This document shows, in pieces, positions 18,250 to 27,278 of a stretch of 64,000 nt of DNA. Origin of the DNA: Shewanella psychropiezotolerans. Lineage in GTDB: Bacteria; Pseudomonadota; Gammaproteobacteria; Enterobacterales; Shewanellaceae. A program made the translations under genes and the position numbers. Numbering within the stretch: position 1 is the first letter of the stretch; each line of letters begins with the position of its first letter. The stretch covers positions 4,208,001-4,272,000 of the forward strand of contig NZ_CP041614.1 of NCBI RefSeq assembly GCF_007197555.1. Direction: 5' to 3'. The notes beneath the pieces are model-generated. The model was not told where the DNA came from. It made no database searches and was given only the letters and a program-made list of their open reading frames with translations.

Positions 18250-19701
18250 ATGGATATTGAATTACCGATATTAGTTACCTTCATCGGCTATCTCGCCCTA
18301 ATGATGGGGATCGGCCTATGGGCCTATAAAGCGACAGACTCAGTTGACGATTATATCTTAGGTGGCAGAAGCATGGGCCCGGCCGTCACCGCATTGAGTG
18401 TTGGTGCATCTGATATGTCAGGCTGGCTATTACTAGGATTACCCGGTGCAGTTTATTTGGGTGGATTAGGCGAAGCTTGGATTGGTATAGGTCTGGTCTT
18501 TGGCGCCTGGTTAAACTGGCTCTTCGTGGCCAAGCGTCTTCGTATATACACGGAATTTACCGATAACGCCCTCACTCTACCCGACTTCTTCGAGAAACGC
18601 TTCGAAGACAGCAAAGGCTTACTCAAGCTGGTTTCAGCGGTCACTATTCTAGTCTTCTTCACCTTCTATGCTTCGTCTGGCATGGTAGGCGGTGCGATAC
18701 TGTTTGAAAAAGTCTTCGGCCTAGATTACACCTTAGCCTTGATTATCGGCTCGACCATTATTGTCGCATACACCTTTGTCGGTGGATTCTTTGCCGTCAG
18801 TTGGACCGACTTCTTCCAGGGTTGTTTGATGTTGGTTGCCCTATTAATCGTCCCGGTGGCTATCTTCAGTCAGCCTGAAACCCAAAATGGTCTAGACAGT
18901 ATCGACCCGGCCATGCTTTCCATGTTCAATGAAGGCACCACTGTCATCGGCTTAATCTCACTTCTCGCATGGGGCTTAGGTTATTTCGGTCAACCACATA
19001 TCCTGTCTCGATTCATGGCCATCAAGAGTGCCAATGATATTCCGCTATCGCGTCGTATCGCCATGAGCTGGATGGTTATCGCCCTCATAGGTGCATTAGC
19101 AACGGGCATAGCCGGTAGCCTGTACTTCGCCAACGATCCATTGGCCAATCCTGAGACCGTTTTCATCCACCTGGCACATGCAGCATTTAACCCATGGATC
19201 GGCGGTCTGCTTATCGCCGCGATTTTATCGGCCATCATGAGCACCATAGATTCACAGCTCTTGGTCTGCTCTAGTGTCATCACCGAAGATTTCTATAAGA
19301 AGTGGCTACGCCCAGAAGCCAGCAGCAAAGAACTGATGTTAGTGGGCCGTATCGGCGTACTCGCGATTGCCATTATCGCCGGTATCGTTGCACTCAACCC
19401 AGAAAGCAGCGTTCTTGGACTAGTGAGTTATGCATGGGCAGGGTTTGGCGCGGCATTTGGTCCTGTGGTGTTACTCTCGCTCTTCTGGAGTGCTTACAGT
19501 CGAAATGGTGCGGTGGCGACTATCATAGTCGGTGCATTCACAGTTGTGATCTGGAAACAGCTTTCTGGTGGCATCTTCGATATCTATGAAATCTTACCAG
19601 GCTTCATTTTAGCAACGCTATCAGGTGTGATTGTGAGTAAAATATCTGCCCCTTCCGATAAGGTAAAAGAGCAGTTTAGAGTATTTACTTCAAAACTATA
19701 A
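18250..19701 (+). CDS. putP: Sodium/proline symporter PutP
   Basis: The product is 483 residues with about 13 membrane helices, slightly shorter than E. coli PutP (502). The N-terminal signature SVGASDMSGWLLLGLPGA contains the sodium-binding aspartate known from PutP. The family sequence GWGLGYFGQPH-like (LLAWGLGYFGQPHILSRFMA) is present. It imports proline with sodium across the inner membrane. It is monocistronic, ending in a strong terminator. No putA is in the window. Substrate assignment rests on overall resemblance; other SSS-family solutes are possible but less likely. Confidence 0.93.
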   Translation: MDIELPILVTFIGYLALMMGIGLWAYKATDSVDDYILGGRSMGPAVTALSVGASDMSGWLLLGLPGAVYLGGLGEAWIGIGLVFGAWLNWLFVAKRLRIYTEFTDNALTLPDFFEKRFEDSKGLLKLVSAVTILVFFTFYASSGMVGGAILFEKVFGLDYTLALIIGSTIIVAYTFVGGFFAVSWTDFFQGCLMLVALLIVPVAIFSQPETQNGLDSIDPAMLSMFNEGTTVIGLISLLAWGLGYFGQPHILSRFMAIKSANDIPLSRRIAMSWMVIALIGALATGIAGSLYFANDPLANPETVFIHLAHAAFNPWIGGLLIAAILSAIMSTIDSQLLVCSSVITEDFYKKWLRPEASSKELMLVGRIGVLAIAIIAGIVALNPESSVLGLVSYAWAGFGAAFGPVVLLSLFWSAYSRNGAVATIIVGAFTVVIWKQLSGGIFDIYEILPGFILATLSGVIVSKISAPSDKVKEQFRVFTSKL

Positions 19702-19736
19702 GCACTAAAAATAAGACGTTAGCCCCTCAAAAACCC

Positions 19737-19768
19737 AAAATAGCGTACACGTGTACGCTATTTTTTTT
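19737..19768 (+). terminator. putP terminator, perfect 28-bp palindrome
   Basis: AAAATAGCGTACAC is immediately followed by its exact reverse complement, then more T residues. The stem would be stable and could act on both strands. Confidence 0.88.
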
Positions 19769-19932
19769 ATTTATTTTCAACCCTATTTTTCACAAGCCCG
19801 CAACGTAAATTCAAACCCAGTAAAAGCCTTGATACGCCTCATGATAGGCGCTCCAGCTCACGGTTAAAATACACACACATCAATAACCTCAAAACTCATG
19901 ATTTAATTAACAAAAATGCAACTGACATTTGC

Positions 19933-19949
19933 AACTGGTCGGAGTTGTT
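19933..19949. promoter_or_regulatory. FadR-like operator 1 upstream of fadL
   Basis: AACTGGTCGGAGTTGTT matches the E. coli FadR consensus in its left half and in the TGTT right end. It is 111 bases before the first fadL ATG. Confidence 0.6.
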
Positions 19950-19974
19950 GGTGGGAAAAACCAACCCTAAGATG

Positions 19975-19991
19975 CACTGGTCTAACAAGTG
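19975..19991. promoter_or_regulatory. FadR-like operator 2 upstream of fadL
   Basis: CACTGGTCTAACAAGTG is a second imperfect ACTGGT palindrome, 42 bases after the first. E. coli fadL likewise has two FadR sites. The rest of 19770-20059 holds the presumed promoter but nothing else clear. Confidence 0.55.
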
Positions 19992-20059
19992 GACTCACAT
20001 CAAACTTTAAAAAAGCGGACAAAAGCTGAGTTTGAATTTCCGGTCCTAAAATTACAGAG

Positions 20060-21328
20060 ATGATAATGATGAAAAACTTCAACAAGACTTTATTAGCTAT
20101 CGCCGTTACGCTTGCAAGTACACAAGCTATGGCCGCAGGTTTTCAATTAAACAGCCAATCGGCTACCGGAATTGGCCGTGCTTTCGCTGGTGACGCCGTC
20201 ATCGCAGATAACGCTTCTGTGCTATCTCGCAACCCGGCAGCTATGGCGCTGTTTGATGAGAAGCAACTCTCTATGGGCCTGACTTATGCCGATGTACAGG
20301 TTCAGGTTAGCGATGTTACTCATGGCGATACAGGTCTGAACTATGGTTCTGTCGATGATGCGGCGGAAGCCAAGATCATCCCTAACTTTTACTATATTAA
20401 CCCGGTAAACGACAAGTTCGCTTACGGTGTGGCTATGTTCAGTAACTTCGGTACAGGTACCGATACTAGTGAGTTATCGAACCCTGTTCCTGTAGGTGGC
20501 GGTGTAAAAGTTCCCGCACCTGTAGACTTACTTGGTAAAACAGAAGTCACCACCATTAACTTCAATCTAAGTGCCTCTTACCGCATCAACGAACATTTCA
20601 GCGTCGGTGCTGGTGTCGATATTATCTATGGCCAAGGCACCTTGACTCGTTCTGGAGAGTTACCATTAGGTGAAGGTGGTTCATACGTACCAGTTGATCT
20701 AGTTGATGTTGATGCCGATGGCGTCGCATTCGGTGGTATCGTCGGTGCAGTTTATGAAATCAATGCTGATAACCGTTTCGGCATCAGTTATCGTTTCAGT
20801 CCAGAAATGAGTGCAGATGGTACCGTGAACTACGGTGGAGTTGATTTTGAAGAGATCAATATCCCTATGCCTGATATCTTCCAGGTTGCAGGTTTTCATC
20901 AGCTGACTGACAAGTTTGCCGTTCACTACACGGCTCAGTTAAGCACATGGGGCGATTTTGATGAGATTTCAGTTTCGGACCCAGGTGATGTTCAACTTAA
21001 ACATTACGCATGGGATGACTCTTGGTTATTCAGCGTCGGTGGTACTTACACACTTAATGACACTTGGACACTTCGTGCCGGTTACATGCATGACCAAGGC
21101 GTAGTCGGCGAGGTCAGCTCTATCTCAATCCCGGACTCAAATCGTAACTGGTATACAGCAGGTGCAACTTACAACCTGTCTAAACACACCAGTCTCGACT
21201 TCGGCATAGCCTTCGTCCGCGGTGAAGATGTGTCACTGACAGAAATGAGTGAAGTTGTAGGTGATATTCATGCCAGCACTCGCTCTGATGCGACTTACTA
21301 CTCTATGCAGTACAACTACAAGTTCTAA
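20060..21328 (+). CDS. fadL: Outer-membrane long-chain fatty acid transporter FadL
   Basis: The product is up to 422 residues. A signal peptide ends AQAMA before AGFQLNSQSATGIGRAFAGD, the hallmark N-terminal hatch sequence of FadL, with SRNPAAMALF following. The remainder is an aromatic-rich beta-barrel ending in MQYNYKF with the terminal phenylalanine needed for outer-membrane assembly. It imports long-chain fatty acids that feed the fadIJ pathway in this window. Three in-frame ATGs (20060, 20066, 20069) compete; the last gives MKNFNKT, the usual signal-peptide start. Two FadR-like operators precede it. Confidence 0.95.
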   Translation: MIMMKNFNKTLLAIAVTLASTQAMAAGFQLNSQSATGIGRAFAGDAVIADNASVLSRNPAAMALFDEKQLSMGLTYADVQVQVSDVTHGDTGLNYGSVDDAAEAKIIPNFYYINPVNDKFAYGVAMFSNFGTGTDTSELSNPVPVGGGVKVPAPVDLLGKTEVTTINFNLSASYRINEHFSVGAGVDIIYGQGTLTRSGELPLGEGGSYVPVDLVDVDADGVAFGGIVGAVYEINADNRFGISYRFSPEMSADGTVNYGGVDFEEINIPMPDIFQVAGFHQLTDKFAVHYTAQLSTWGDFDEISVSDPGDVQLKHYAWDDSWLFSVGGTYTLNDTWTLRAGYMHDQGVVGEVSSISIPDSNRNWYTAGATYNLSKHTSLDFGIAFVRGEDVSLTEMSEVVGDIHASTRSDATYYSMQYNYKF

Positions 21329-21353
21329 ATTTATTTAGTCCCTGATAGTCATG

Positions 21354-21380
21354 AAAAAGCCGCATTCAGTGCGGCTTTTT
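21354..21380 (+). terminator. fadL terminator
   Basis: AAAAAGCCGCA pairs with TGCGGCTTTTT around TTCAG. This is a classic intrinsic terminator 26 bases after the stop. Confidence 0.93.
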
Positions 21381-21495
21381 GCTGCCTGAAGAAAATATCA
21401 GGATATGCGCTTATTAAAAACTTCTTAGCTAGATTTCAATAGCAAAATAAATCTATACTATTTATTCAGGTTTCCACTCAAGGAATTGGATTAGA

Positions 21496-22212
21496 ATGAA
21501 TAAAAACAACGCGATAAGTGCACTTATATTAGGCTCCTTACTCTGTTTTGGTCTGGCACTGCTGGGCTATGGCATTGGACATAGCCTAATCGAGATGAAG
21601 TCCATGGATAGAACGGTTACCGTCAAGGGGCTTGCCGAACAGGAAGTTAAAGCCAATGTCGCTATTTGGCCAATCCGCTTCACCGAAGTCGACAATGACC
21701 TCACAACCTTATATCAGACGGTACAAACTCAGACAGACAAGGTGATCTCTTTCTTGCTTAAACAAGGCTTTACCATCGATGAGATATCCAGCTCTCAGCC
21801 CTCAATCGAAGACAGGCAGGCACAGGGATATGTGGACCCCAATGTGAAATACCGCTACGCGGCCAAAGTGACCATCTCTATCTATACCCAGAGAGTCGAC
21901 CTTCTCTTAGAAAGCAGACAAAATATGCTCGAGCTGGCCAAAGAAGGCATTGCTATCTCAAATCAAGATTACAACAGTAGGACTGAGTTTCTGTTCACAG
22001 AGCTCAACTCTGTCAAGCCCGCTATGGTGCAAGCCGCTACGACCAATGCCAGACAAATAGCCGATAAGTTTGCCCAGGACTCAGATTCGGTACTCGGTAA
22101 GATAAAAAATGCCTCTCAGGGCCAATTTAGTATATCCGATAGGGACAGCAATACCCCTTATATCAAGCGTGTGAGAGTCGTCTCAACCTTAACTTATTAT
22201 CTCAAAGATTAG
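21496..22212 (+). CDS. SIMPL (DUF541) domain protein
   Basis: The product is 238 residues. An N-terminal membrane anchor lies at about residues 9-30 (ALILGSLLCFGLALLGYGIG), followed by a periplasmic SIMPL domain beginning TVTVKGLAEQEVKANVAIW and ending with a beta-strand-rich C-terminus. Relatives such as YggE are linked to oxidative-stress tolerance, but the molecular role is unknown. It has its own upstream region and no close partner. Its anchor is probably uncleaved because no signal peptidase site follows it. Confidence 0.85.
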   Translation: MNKNNAISALILGSLLCFGLALLGYGIGHSLIEMKSMDRTVTVKGLAEQEVKANVAIWPIRFTEVDNDLTTLYQTVQTQTDKVISFLLKQGFTIDEISSSQPSIEDRQAQGYVDPNVKYRYAAKVTISIYTQRVDLLLESRQNMLELAKEGIAISNQDYNSRTEFLFTELNSVKPAMVQAATTNARQIADKFAQDSDSVLGKIKNASQGQFSISDRDSNTPYIKRVRVVSTLTYYLKD

Positions 22213-22434
22213 TTAGCTTAAGTAGCATTGATTCCCCCTGTGTAAGGATACTTGGGTACACATTTACCCTATGCCTTCCGAACGTTATACTGAATAGTGA
22301 AACCTTAGATTGTTGCCGACGCTTGCTCTGCTTAATGCATTAGCAAGCGCCCAATGTTTATAAGTTAAAAGTATAGAGATTAAAAGCATCTAAACTAACT
22401 CGTCATATTCATTCATAAATATAAGGAAAATAAA

Positions 22435-22842
22435 GTGAAGAATCAGATAAATATCGCCCATAGAAGTATGCAAAATTACAGCTTTATGGTCATTTTCGCG
22501 TTACTTAGCCTCTTGATGAGTCAATTCGCCTTGGCGGCTGATAAAGACCCGAGAGTCGCATGGGATAAGATAGATGCGGGGGCCACAGTGATCGATGTCA
22601 GAACGGCAGAGGAGTTCGCGGCGGGACATTTAGATAACGCGATCAATATCCCTTTCGAAGAGATAGCCGCTGAAATAAAAATGCTCGACATCGCCAAAGA
22701 CGCTCAAATTGTACTCTATTGTCGCAGTGGCCGACGCAGCGGTATCGCTTTCGATACCTTAGTCTCGGAAGGTTTCACTCAGAGCTATAATGGCGGTGGT
22801 TTTGAAACTTTGAATCAGTTTAAGCAAGATGACAAACAATAA
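22435..22842 (+). CDS. Periplasmic rhodanese-like protein
   Basis: The product is 135 residues from a GTG at 22435, chosen for its AAGGA RBS seven bases upstream. A signal peptide (MVIFALLSLLMSQFALAA) precedes one rhodanese domain (VIDVRTAEEFAAGHLDNAIN). The catalytic cysteine is C96 in the loop CRSGRRSG. Single-domain periplasmic rhodaneses of the PspE type transfer sulfane sulfur from thiosulfate to acceptors. The physiological acceptor is unknown. It is flanked by long noncoding regions, so probably monocistronic. Confidence 0.88.
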   Translation: MKNQINIAHRSMQNYSFMVIFALLSLLMSQFALAADKDPRVAWDKIDAGATVIDVRTAEEFAAGHLDNAINIPFEEIAAEIKMLDIAKDAQIVLYCRSGRRSGIAFDTLVSEGFTQSYNGGGFETLNQFKQDDKQ

Positions 22843-22961
22843 TTAAGCAACTAGCTCAGCATGATTTGTCGATAACTCACTAAACCTTGTGAAGAGTTAT
22901 CGACACCTTAATAATACACCTGGTCTAGATCACTGACTCCTCAGATTCATACTTTTTATGC

Positions 22962-23035
22962 ACCTTTATACCAATCAGTATAAAGGTATGGTCACTCAGC
23001 GAGTATTTAGCACTTCTTAATACCGATTGGTATTA
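22962..23035. repeat. Short palindromic, possibly dispersed repeat element
   Basis: The left end is a perfect hairpin ACCTTTATAC-CAATCA-GTATAAAGGT (22962-22987). The right end is TAATACC-GATT-GGTATTA (23018-23035). The two ends also form a terminal inverted repeat, ATACCAATC (22968-22976) with GATTGGTAT (23025-23033). This architecture resembles small REP/MITE-like elements. Confidence 0.5.
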
Positions 23036-23257
23036 CTCGTCCAAATCCCCCTTTCTCATGCTAGATAAAGTTAAAGCTTTAGAGGCTCAGCATTAGCTTC
23101 AATTTGGCAAAAGTTTACCTTAACCCTATGACAAACCTTAGTAATTGGCGTTGTTCCCACTCATCAATATTACTTTTAAGAATATATTATAACCAATATC
23201 AACTAATGCTATTAACCTATATTTTCAATACCTTACAAGAATAAAACATTAAAAAAC

Positions 23258-23276
23258 CACAATGAAAATCATTTAG
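23258..23276. promoter_or_regulatory. Fur-box-like sequence upstream of the subtilase
   Basis: The core AATGAAAATCATT differs from the Fur core AATGATAATCATT at one central base and is a perfect AATGA-N3-TCATT palindrome. It lies about 275 bases before the subtilase ATG, which is rather far for direct promoter control. Confidence 0.3.
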
Positions 23277-23548
23277 GATATTGAATTCTAAATGTATTGA
23301 TTTCATCACTATCCGCATACCAACTCACAATTACCTACCAAACCCGCGAATTAATGCGTTTTAAACGCAATAACTATGCAGTAAAGATTTAATTACCCCT
23401 CCAGCAAAATAACACCAAAGCGTTAACGTTAATTTTACAATTCAATTACATGCAGTTACATTCACTGACGAGTAACCAGTTTATTTTAGTTTCCACTAAA
23501 AATAGACCTAATAATAATGATTAATTCTAATTAACATGGAAGACAACT

Positions 23549-25972
23549 ATGACAATAAGCAAAACAACATCTGTTGCACTCAGCTTATCTGCCTTGGCAA
23601 TCGCCATTTCAGCTAATGTGCAAGCTGCGCCGACCTTTACCCCGGGGCTTCAATCGAGTGCTACAGGTTTTGAACAAACATCTCCGCTGCCTAAGCGCTA
23701 TATTGTAAAATTTAAAAATGCTCAAGCCGCTTCAAGTTTCCAATCAGCGTCTGATGAAATGAGTGTGATGAGCTATGTGCCAAGAACTAACGAAGTCTTC
23801 TCTCATCACAGAGCACTCAATAGTGTTTCTGCAAGAGAGATGAAGCGCATTGGTCGCAGTAATAGCTATACAGCCAAACTCGACTCAAAGAGTATTCAAT
23901 CCCTTCGTCTTCGTTCAGATGTTGATTATGTTGAAGAAGACATGCCCAGACACCTGCTGAGTGAAACAACTCCATGGGGTCAAACCTATGTGGGCGCTAC
24001 CAGCTTGAGTGACTCCATGGCTGGTAATCGCACCATCTGTATTATCGATTCGGGTTACGATCGCGACCATGGTGACTTGAGTGGCAATAATGTCACGGGC
24101 ACCAATAATTCAGGTACTGGAAACTGGTTCGATCCAGGTAACAATAATGCTCACGGTACTCATGTGGCAGGCACCATTGCAGCCATCGCCAACAACTCAG
24201 GGGTTGTTGGTGTGATGCCAAACCAAACAGCCAACATTCATGTGATCAAGGTATTTAACGAAGCTGGTTGGGGGTACTCTTCATCTCTAGTTTCGGCCAT
24301 AGATACTTGCGTCAGTAACGGCGCTAACGTAGTCACTATGTCTCTGGGTGGTGGCAATTCCAGCACCACAGAAAAGAACGCCATGACGGCTCACGCGAAT
24401 AATGGCGTGCTATTAATTGCCGCGGCAGGTAACGCTGGTGATAGTACTCACAGCTATCCGGCTTCTTACGATGCGGTAATGTCTGTGGCAGCCGTTGATA
24501 ACAACAAAGATCATGCTGCATTTTCCCAATACACTAATCAGGTTGAGATCTCAGGTCCAGGTGAAGCGATTCTATCGACAGTGACATTGGGTGAAGGACG
24601 TTTAGCCGACATAACCATCGACGGCCAGTCCTACTTCGATAATGGTATCGTCCCACATAATCGTTATGTAAAGTCTGGCACCGACCATATTGGAACTCCA
24701 GTTAATGACAGTGTCACCGGAGAATTAGCAGAGTGTTCGGTTTCTGGTAGCAGTTTTAACTGTGACGATATGAACGCTAAGGTTTGTTTAGTTGAGCGCG
24801 TCGGTAATCAGGGCGCTAGCTACCCCGAGATAGATGCAGTTAAAGCCTGTAACTCGGCAGGAGCAAGTGCAGTTATCGTCTATGGTAATACCGAACTTCC
24901 GGGCCTACAAAATCCCTTCCTCGTCGATACCAACAACGAAGCTCCACTGGTTTCTGTCTCAGTCGATCGCGCAACGGGTCAGGCCTTACAAGCACGGTTA
25001 GGCTCAACGATCACTGTCGCTAACACGGCAAACGAAGATTACGAATACTACAACGGCACCTCGATGGCGACCCCTCATGTATCGGGTGTGGCAACATTAG
25101 TATGGAGTCATCATACAGAGTGTAGCGCCATGCAAATCCGCTCAGCATTAAATGCAACGGCGGAAGATCTTGGTACTGCTGGACGTGATAATCAAACAGG
25201 TTATGGTCTTATCGATGCGGTAGCCGCTAAGGCTTATCTCGATGCCTCTTGTGATGGCCCTACCGATCCGGGCACAGGTCCAGGAGAGTTTGTGCTTGAA
25301 AACGGTGTAGCGAAAAACAGCTTGGCAGGCGCTAAGAATGACGAGCTTCATTTCTCTGTCGATGTCCCGGCTAACGCAACTGATTTGAGCTTTACCATGA
25401 GTGGCGGCAGTGGCGATGCGGATATGTATGTGCAGTACGCAGCGGCGCCAACCACTGGCAGCTATGATTGTCGCTCATGGGAAGGCGGCAACAGTGAGTC
25501 TTGTCCTATCAGTAATGCGCAAGCCGGCACTTACTACGTGATGGTTCAAGGTTACACTGCCTTTAGCGGAGTCAGCTTAGTCGCTAATTTCACGGAATCT
25601 ACTGGCGGTGGCGGAAATACAGGTGGCCCGGCAACCTACACCAACACTAACGGTTACTCCATTCCTGATAACAGCTCAGTCGGCGTTACTAGCCCGATAT
25701 CTGCCACTCGAACCGGTGACTCTGGAACCGTGACAGTGAAAGTGAATATCAGCCACACTTATATTGGTGATCTACAAGTCGAGCTGCATAGCCCATCGGG
25801 TCAATTTGCTATCTTGCATGATAACGCTGGCGGCAGCACAAACAACATAGTCCAAAGCTACACCGTCGATATGACAGGTGTTGAATCTGCAGGTGACTGG
25901 ACACTAAAAGCGGTAGACAGTGCTCGACGTGATACTGGCACCATCAACAATTGGGAGCTTACTTTCCAGTAA
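23549..25972 (+). CDS. Secreted subtilisin-like serine protease with PA, PPC and P domains
   Basis: The product is 807 residues. A signal peptide ends near residue 26 (NVQAA). An I9 inhibitor propeptide (about 48-135) precedes the S8 catalytic domain with D167 (CIIDSGYD), H202 (NAHGTHVAGTI) and S505 (NGTSMATPHVSG). A PA-like insert lies at about residues 345-495, between the catalytic histidine and serine. The C-terminus carries a pre-peptidase C-terminal domain (about 585-680) and a P/proprotein-convertase domain (about 690-807) joined by glycine-rich linkers. It is exported and probably degrades extracellular protein. A terminator follows at 25999-26020. Confidence 0.95.
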   Translation: MTISKTTSVALSLSALAIAISANVQAAPTFTPGLQSSATGFEQTSPLPKRYIVKFKNAQAASSFQSASDEMSVMSYVPRTNEVFSHHRALNSVSAREMKRIGRSNSYTAKLDSKSIQSLRLRSDVDYVEEDMPRHLLSETTPWGQTYVGATSLSDSMAGNRTICIIDSGYDRDHGDLSGNNVTGTNNSGTGNWFDPGNNNAHGTHVAGTIAAIANNSGVVGVMPNQTANIHVIKVFNEAGWGYSSSLVSAIDTCVSNGANVVTMSLGGGNSSTTEKNAMTAHANNGVLLIAAAGNAGDSTHSYPASYDAVMSVAAVDNNKDHAAFSQYTNQVEISGPGEAILSTVTLGEGRLADITIDGQSYFDNGIVPHNRYVKSGTDHIGTPVNDSVTGELAECSVSGSSFNCDDMNAKVCLVERVGNQGASYPEIDAVKACNSAGASAVIVYGNTELPGLQNPFLVDTNNEAPLVSVSVDRATGQALQARLGSTITVANTANEDYEYYNGTSMATPHVSGVATLVWSHHTECSAMQIRSALNATAEDLGTAGRDNQTGYGLIDAVAAKAYLDASCDGPTDPGTGPGEFVLENGVAKNSLAGAKNDELHFSVDVPANATDLSFTMSGGSGDADMYVQYAAAPTTGSYDCRSWEGGNSESCPISNAQAGTYYVMVQGYTAFSGVSLVANFTESTGGGGNTGGPATYTNTNGYSIPDNSSVGVTSPISATRTGDSGTVTVKVNISHTYIGDLQVELHSPSGQFAILHDNAGGSTNNIVQSYTVDMTGVESAGDWTLKAVDSARRDTGTINNWELTFQ

Positions 25973-25998
25973 ACCTATTCAGCTTTATACATTTTGTT

Positions 25999-26020
25999 GA
26001 GGGCGCATGCGCCCTCTTTT
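25999..26020 (+). terminator. Subtilase gene terminator
   Basis: GAGGGCGCATGCGCCCTC is a perfect palindrome followed by TTTT, 27 bases after the stop. Confidence 0.88.
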
Positions 26021-26102
26021 CCTCCTATGCTAAAACCTCCCCTGTTCAATCTTGCTGGTTAACTGATATAATTAACTCAATATCAATTAATCTAATGAAC
26101 TC

Positions 26103-26459
26103 ATGACCCAAGTAAACAATCCACTACATGGTATCAAGCTAGAAGACCTACTCACCGACTTAGTCGAACATTATGGCTGGGAAGAGCTAGGCGCTCGCAT
26201 CGATGTTCGTTGCTTTAATCATGATCCAAGTATTAAATCCAGCTTGCGCTTCCTGCGTAAGACCCTCTGGGCAAGAGAGAAGGTTGAATATCTTTATTTG
26301 AAGATGAATAAATTACCTTTACCGGCAAGAAAGCCAAGAGATGATCACTATCAGGCCAGTGATAAGAGCCTACGAGAGGCGAGTAACAGGTCAAATGCTA
26401 ACTCTGATAACAATAGCGATGATGACAATCAGCTCAATACCAATATCTGGGGCAACTAG
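26103..26459 (+). CDS. VF530/DUF2132 family DNA-binding-like protein
   Basis: The product is 118 residues. The conserved N-terminal block [20 protein letters not shown] then WEELG and [20 protein letters not shown] identify the VF530 (DUF2132) family, a small fold with a SAP-like arrangement. The family is annotated as DNA-binding on structural grounds only. The last ~45 residues are polar, rich in N, S and D, and probably disordered. It is monocistronic, followed by a bidirectional terminator. Its cellular role is unknown. Confidence 0.9.
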   Translation: MTQVNNPLHGIKLEDLLTDLVEHYGWEELGARIDVRCFNHDPSIKSSLRFLRKTLWAREKVEYLYLKMNKLPLPARKPRDDHYQASDKSLREASNRSNANSDNNSDDDNQLNTNIWGN

Positions 26460-26496
26460 CTGCTTGGATAAAACCTAGCGACTTGAATCAAACATC

Positions 26497-26535
26497 AAAA
26501 AGCCGGATAGACCTTAGCGTCTGTCCGGCTTTTCT
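26497..26535. terminator. Bidirectional terminator between convergent genes
   Basis: AAAAAGCCGGA pairs with TCCGGCTTTTC and is flanked by A and T runs. It separates the VF530-family gene from the convergent malate-synthase-like gene. Confidence 0.88.
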
Positions 26536-26557
26536 ATATTTATAGTATCAATTGGTA

Positions 26558-27073
26558 TTAGCCTTTAAGCGGATACTCGCTGCCATCTTTTGCCGTGAAG
26601 ATTTGCGAAGCTTGTGAGTTTTCAATGATTCGCTTCTCTTCAATATTGAGTAAGCTAATCCAATATTCATGGCCTTCCAGCCTGACATCATCTATGTGGG
26701 CCTGGTCTTTAATACCTGTCTTGCCGCCGCGATCGAAACTCAGTTCCACATGGGTACCGTTACTGTTAAGCAAGATAGCTTCAGGTTCACTCTTATGGCC
26801 GTTTAGCGCAACAAATTGCCCTGAATTCTTCAGCCCCGTATGGGTTCCGTCGGCAAAAAACATCAACAGCTGTTGATAGTAAACCACGTAACTACGCACC
26901 TCTTTATGAGAACCTTTAGCTAATGGAAAGGTGTTATCCAGAAACTGTTTGGCATTAGCCATAATGTCAGTATCAGTGACTGCTTCTGCAGTTTTCACAT
27001 TGACAATTCCGGCATTGATAAGGTTTGTAAAGTTTTGCTCGCCATATTCACTGCTGATAGTTGATATATCCAT
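26558..27073 (-). CDS. Free-standing malate synthase G-like domain protein
   Basis: The product is 171 residues. Its sequence resembles the non-catalytic insert region of malate synthase G: AKQFLDNTFPLAKGSHKEV, DGTHTGLKNSGQFVALNG and PEAILLNSNGTHVELSFDRG each have counterparts there. The TIM-barrel catalytic part is absent, and the gene begins and ends cleanly, so it looks like a stand-alone domain rather than a decayed enzyme. No function is established. It is divergent from a RamB/PrpR-like regulator, which fits a link to acetate or glyoxylate metabolism; that link is inference. Confidence 0.75.
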   Translation of the reverse strand: MDISTISSEYGEQNFTNLINAGIVNVKTAEAVTDTDIMANAKQFLDNTFPLAKGSHKEVRSYVVYYQQLLMFFADGTHTGLKNSGQFVALNGHKSEPEAILLNSNGTHVELSFDRGGKTGIKDQAHIDDVRLEGHEYWISLLNIEEKRIIENSQASQIFTAKDGSEYPLKG

Positions 27074-27242
27074 AGCCTTATCCTCTCAAATCAATCTCGG
27101 GTTATTTTCCATTATTAACAAACGACTAGTATTTTTATAATTGAATTATCACCTAGCTTTTCATTTTTACTTCAAGTGAGTCACTCATATTCATTCTTTC
27201 TCGATTGCTTGATTTGTAGTCTAGCTAATTTTTGACTACAAT

Positions 27243-27269
27243 TTCACAATTAAAATTATACAGTGTGAA
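27243..27269. promoter_or_regulatory. Inverted repeat in the divergent promoter of the RamB-like regulator
   Basis: TTCACA (27243-27248) and TGTGAA (27264-27269) form an inverted repeat ten bases before the regulator ATG. It could be an autoregulatory operator. The 205-base divergent region holds no other clear site. Confidence 0.35.
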
Positions 27270-27278
27270 TTTTACAAA

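Larger units (their letters stand above)
22843..23548. other. 706-base noncoding region upstream of the subtilase
   Basis: It is AT-rich with no supported gene. It contains a palindromic repeat element (22962-23035) and a Fur-like site (23258-23276). The last 150 bases presumably carry the subtilase promoter, but no unambiguous -35/-10 pair was identified. Confidence 0.6.
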
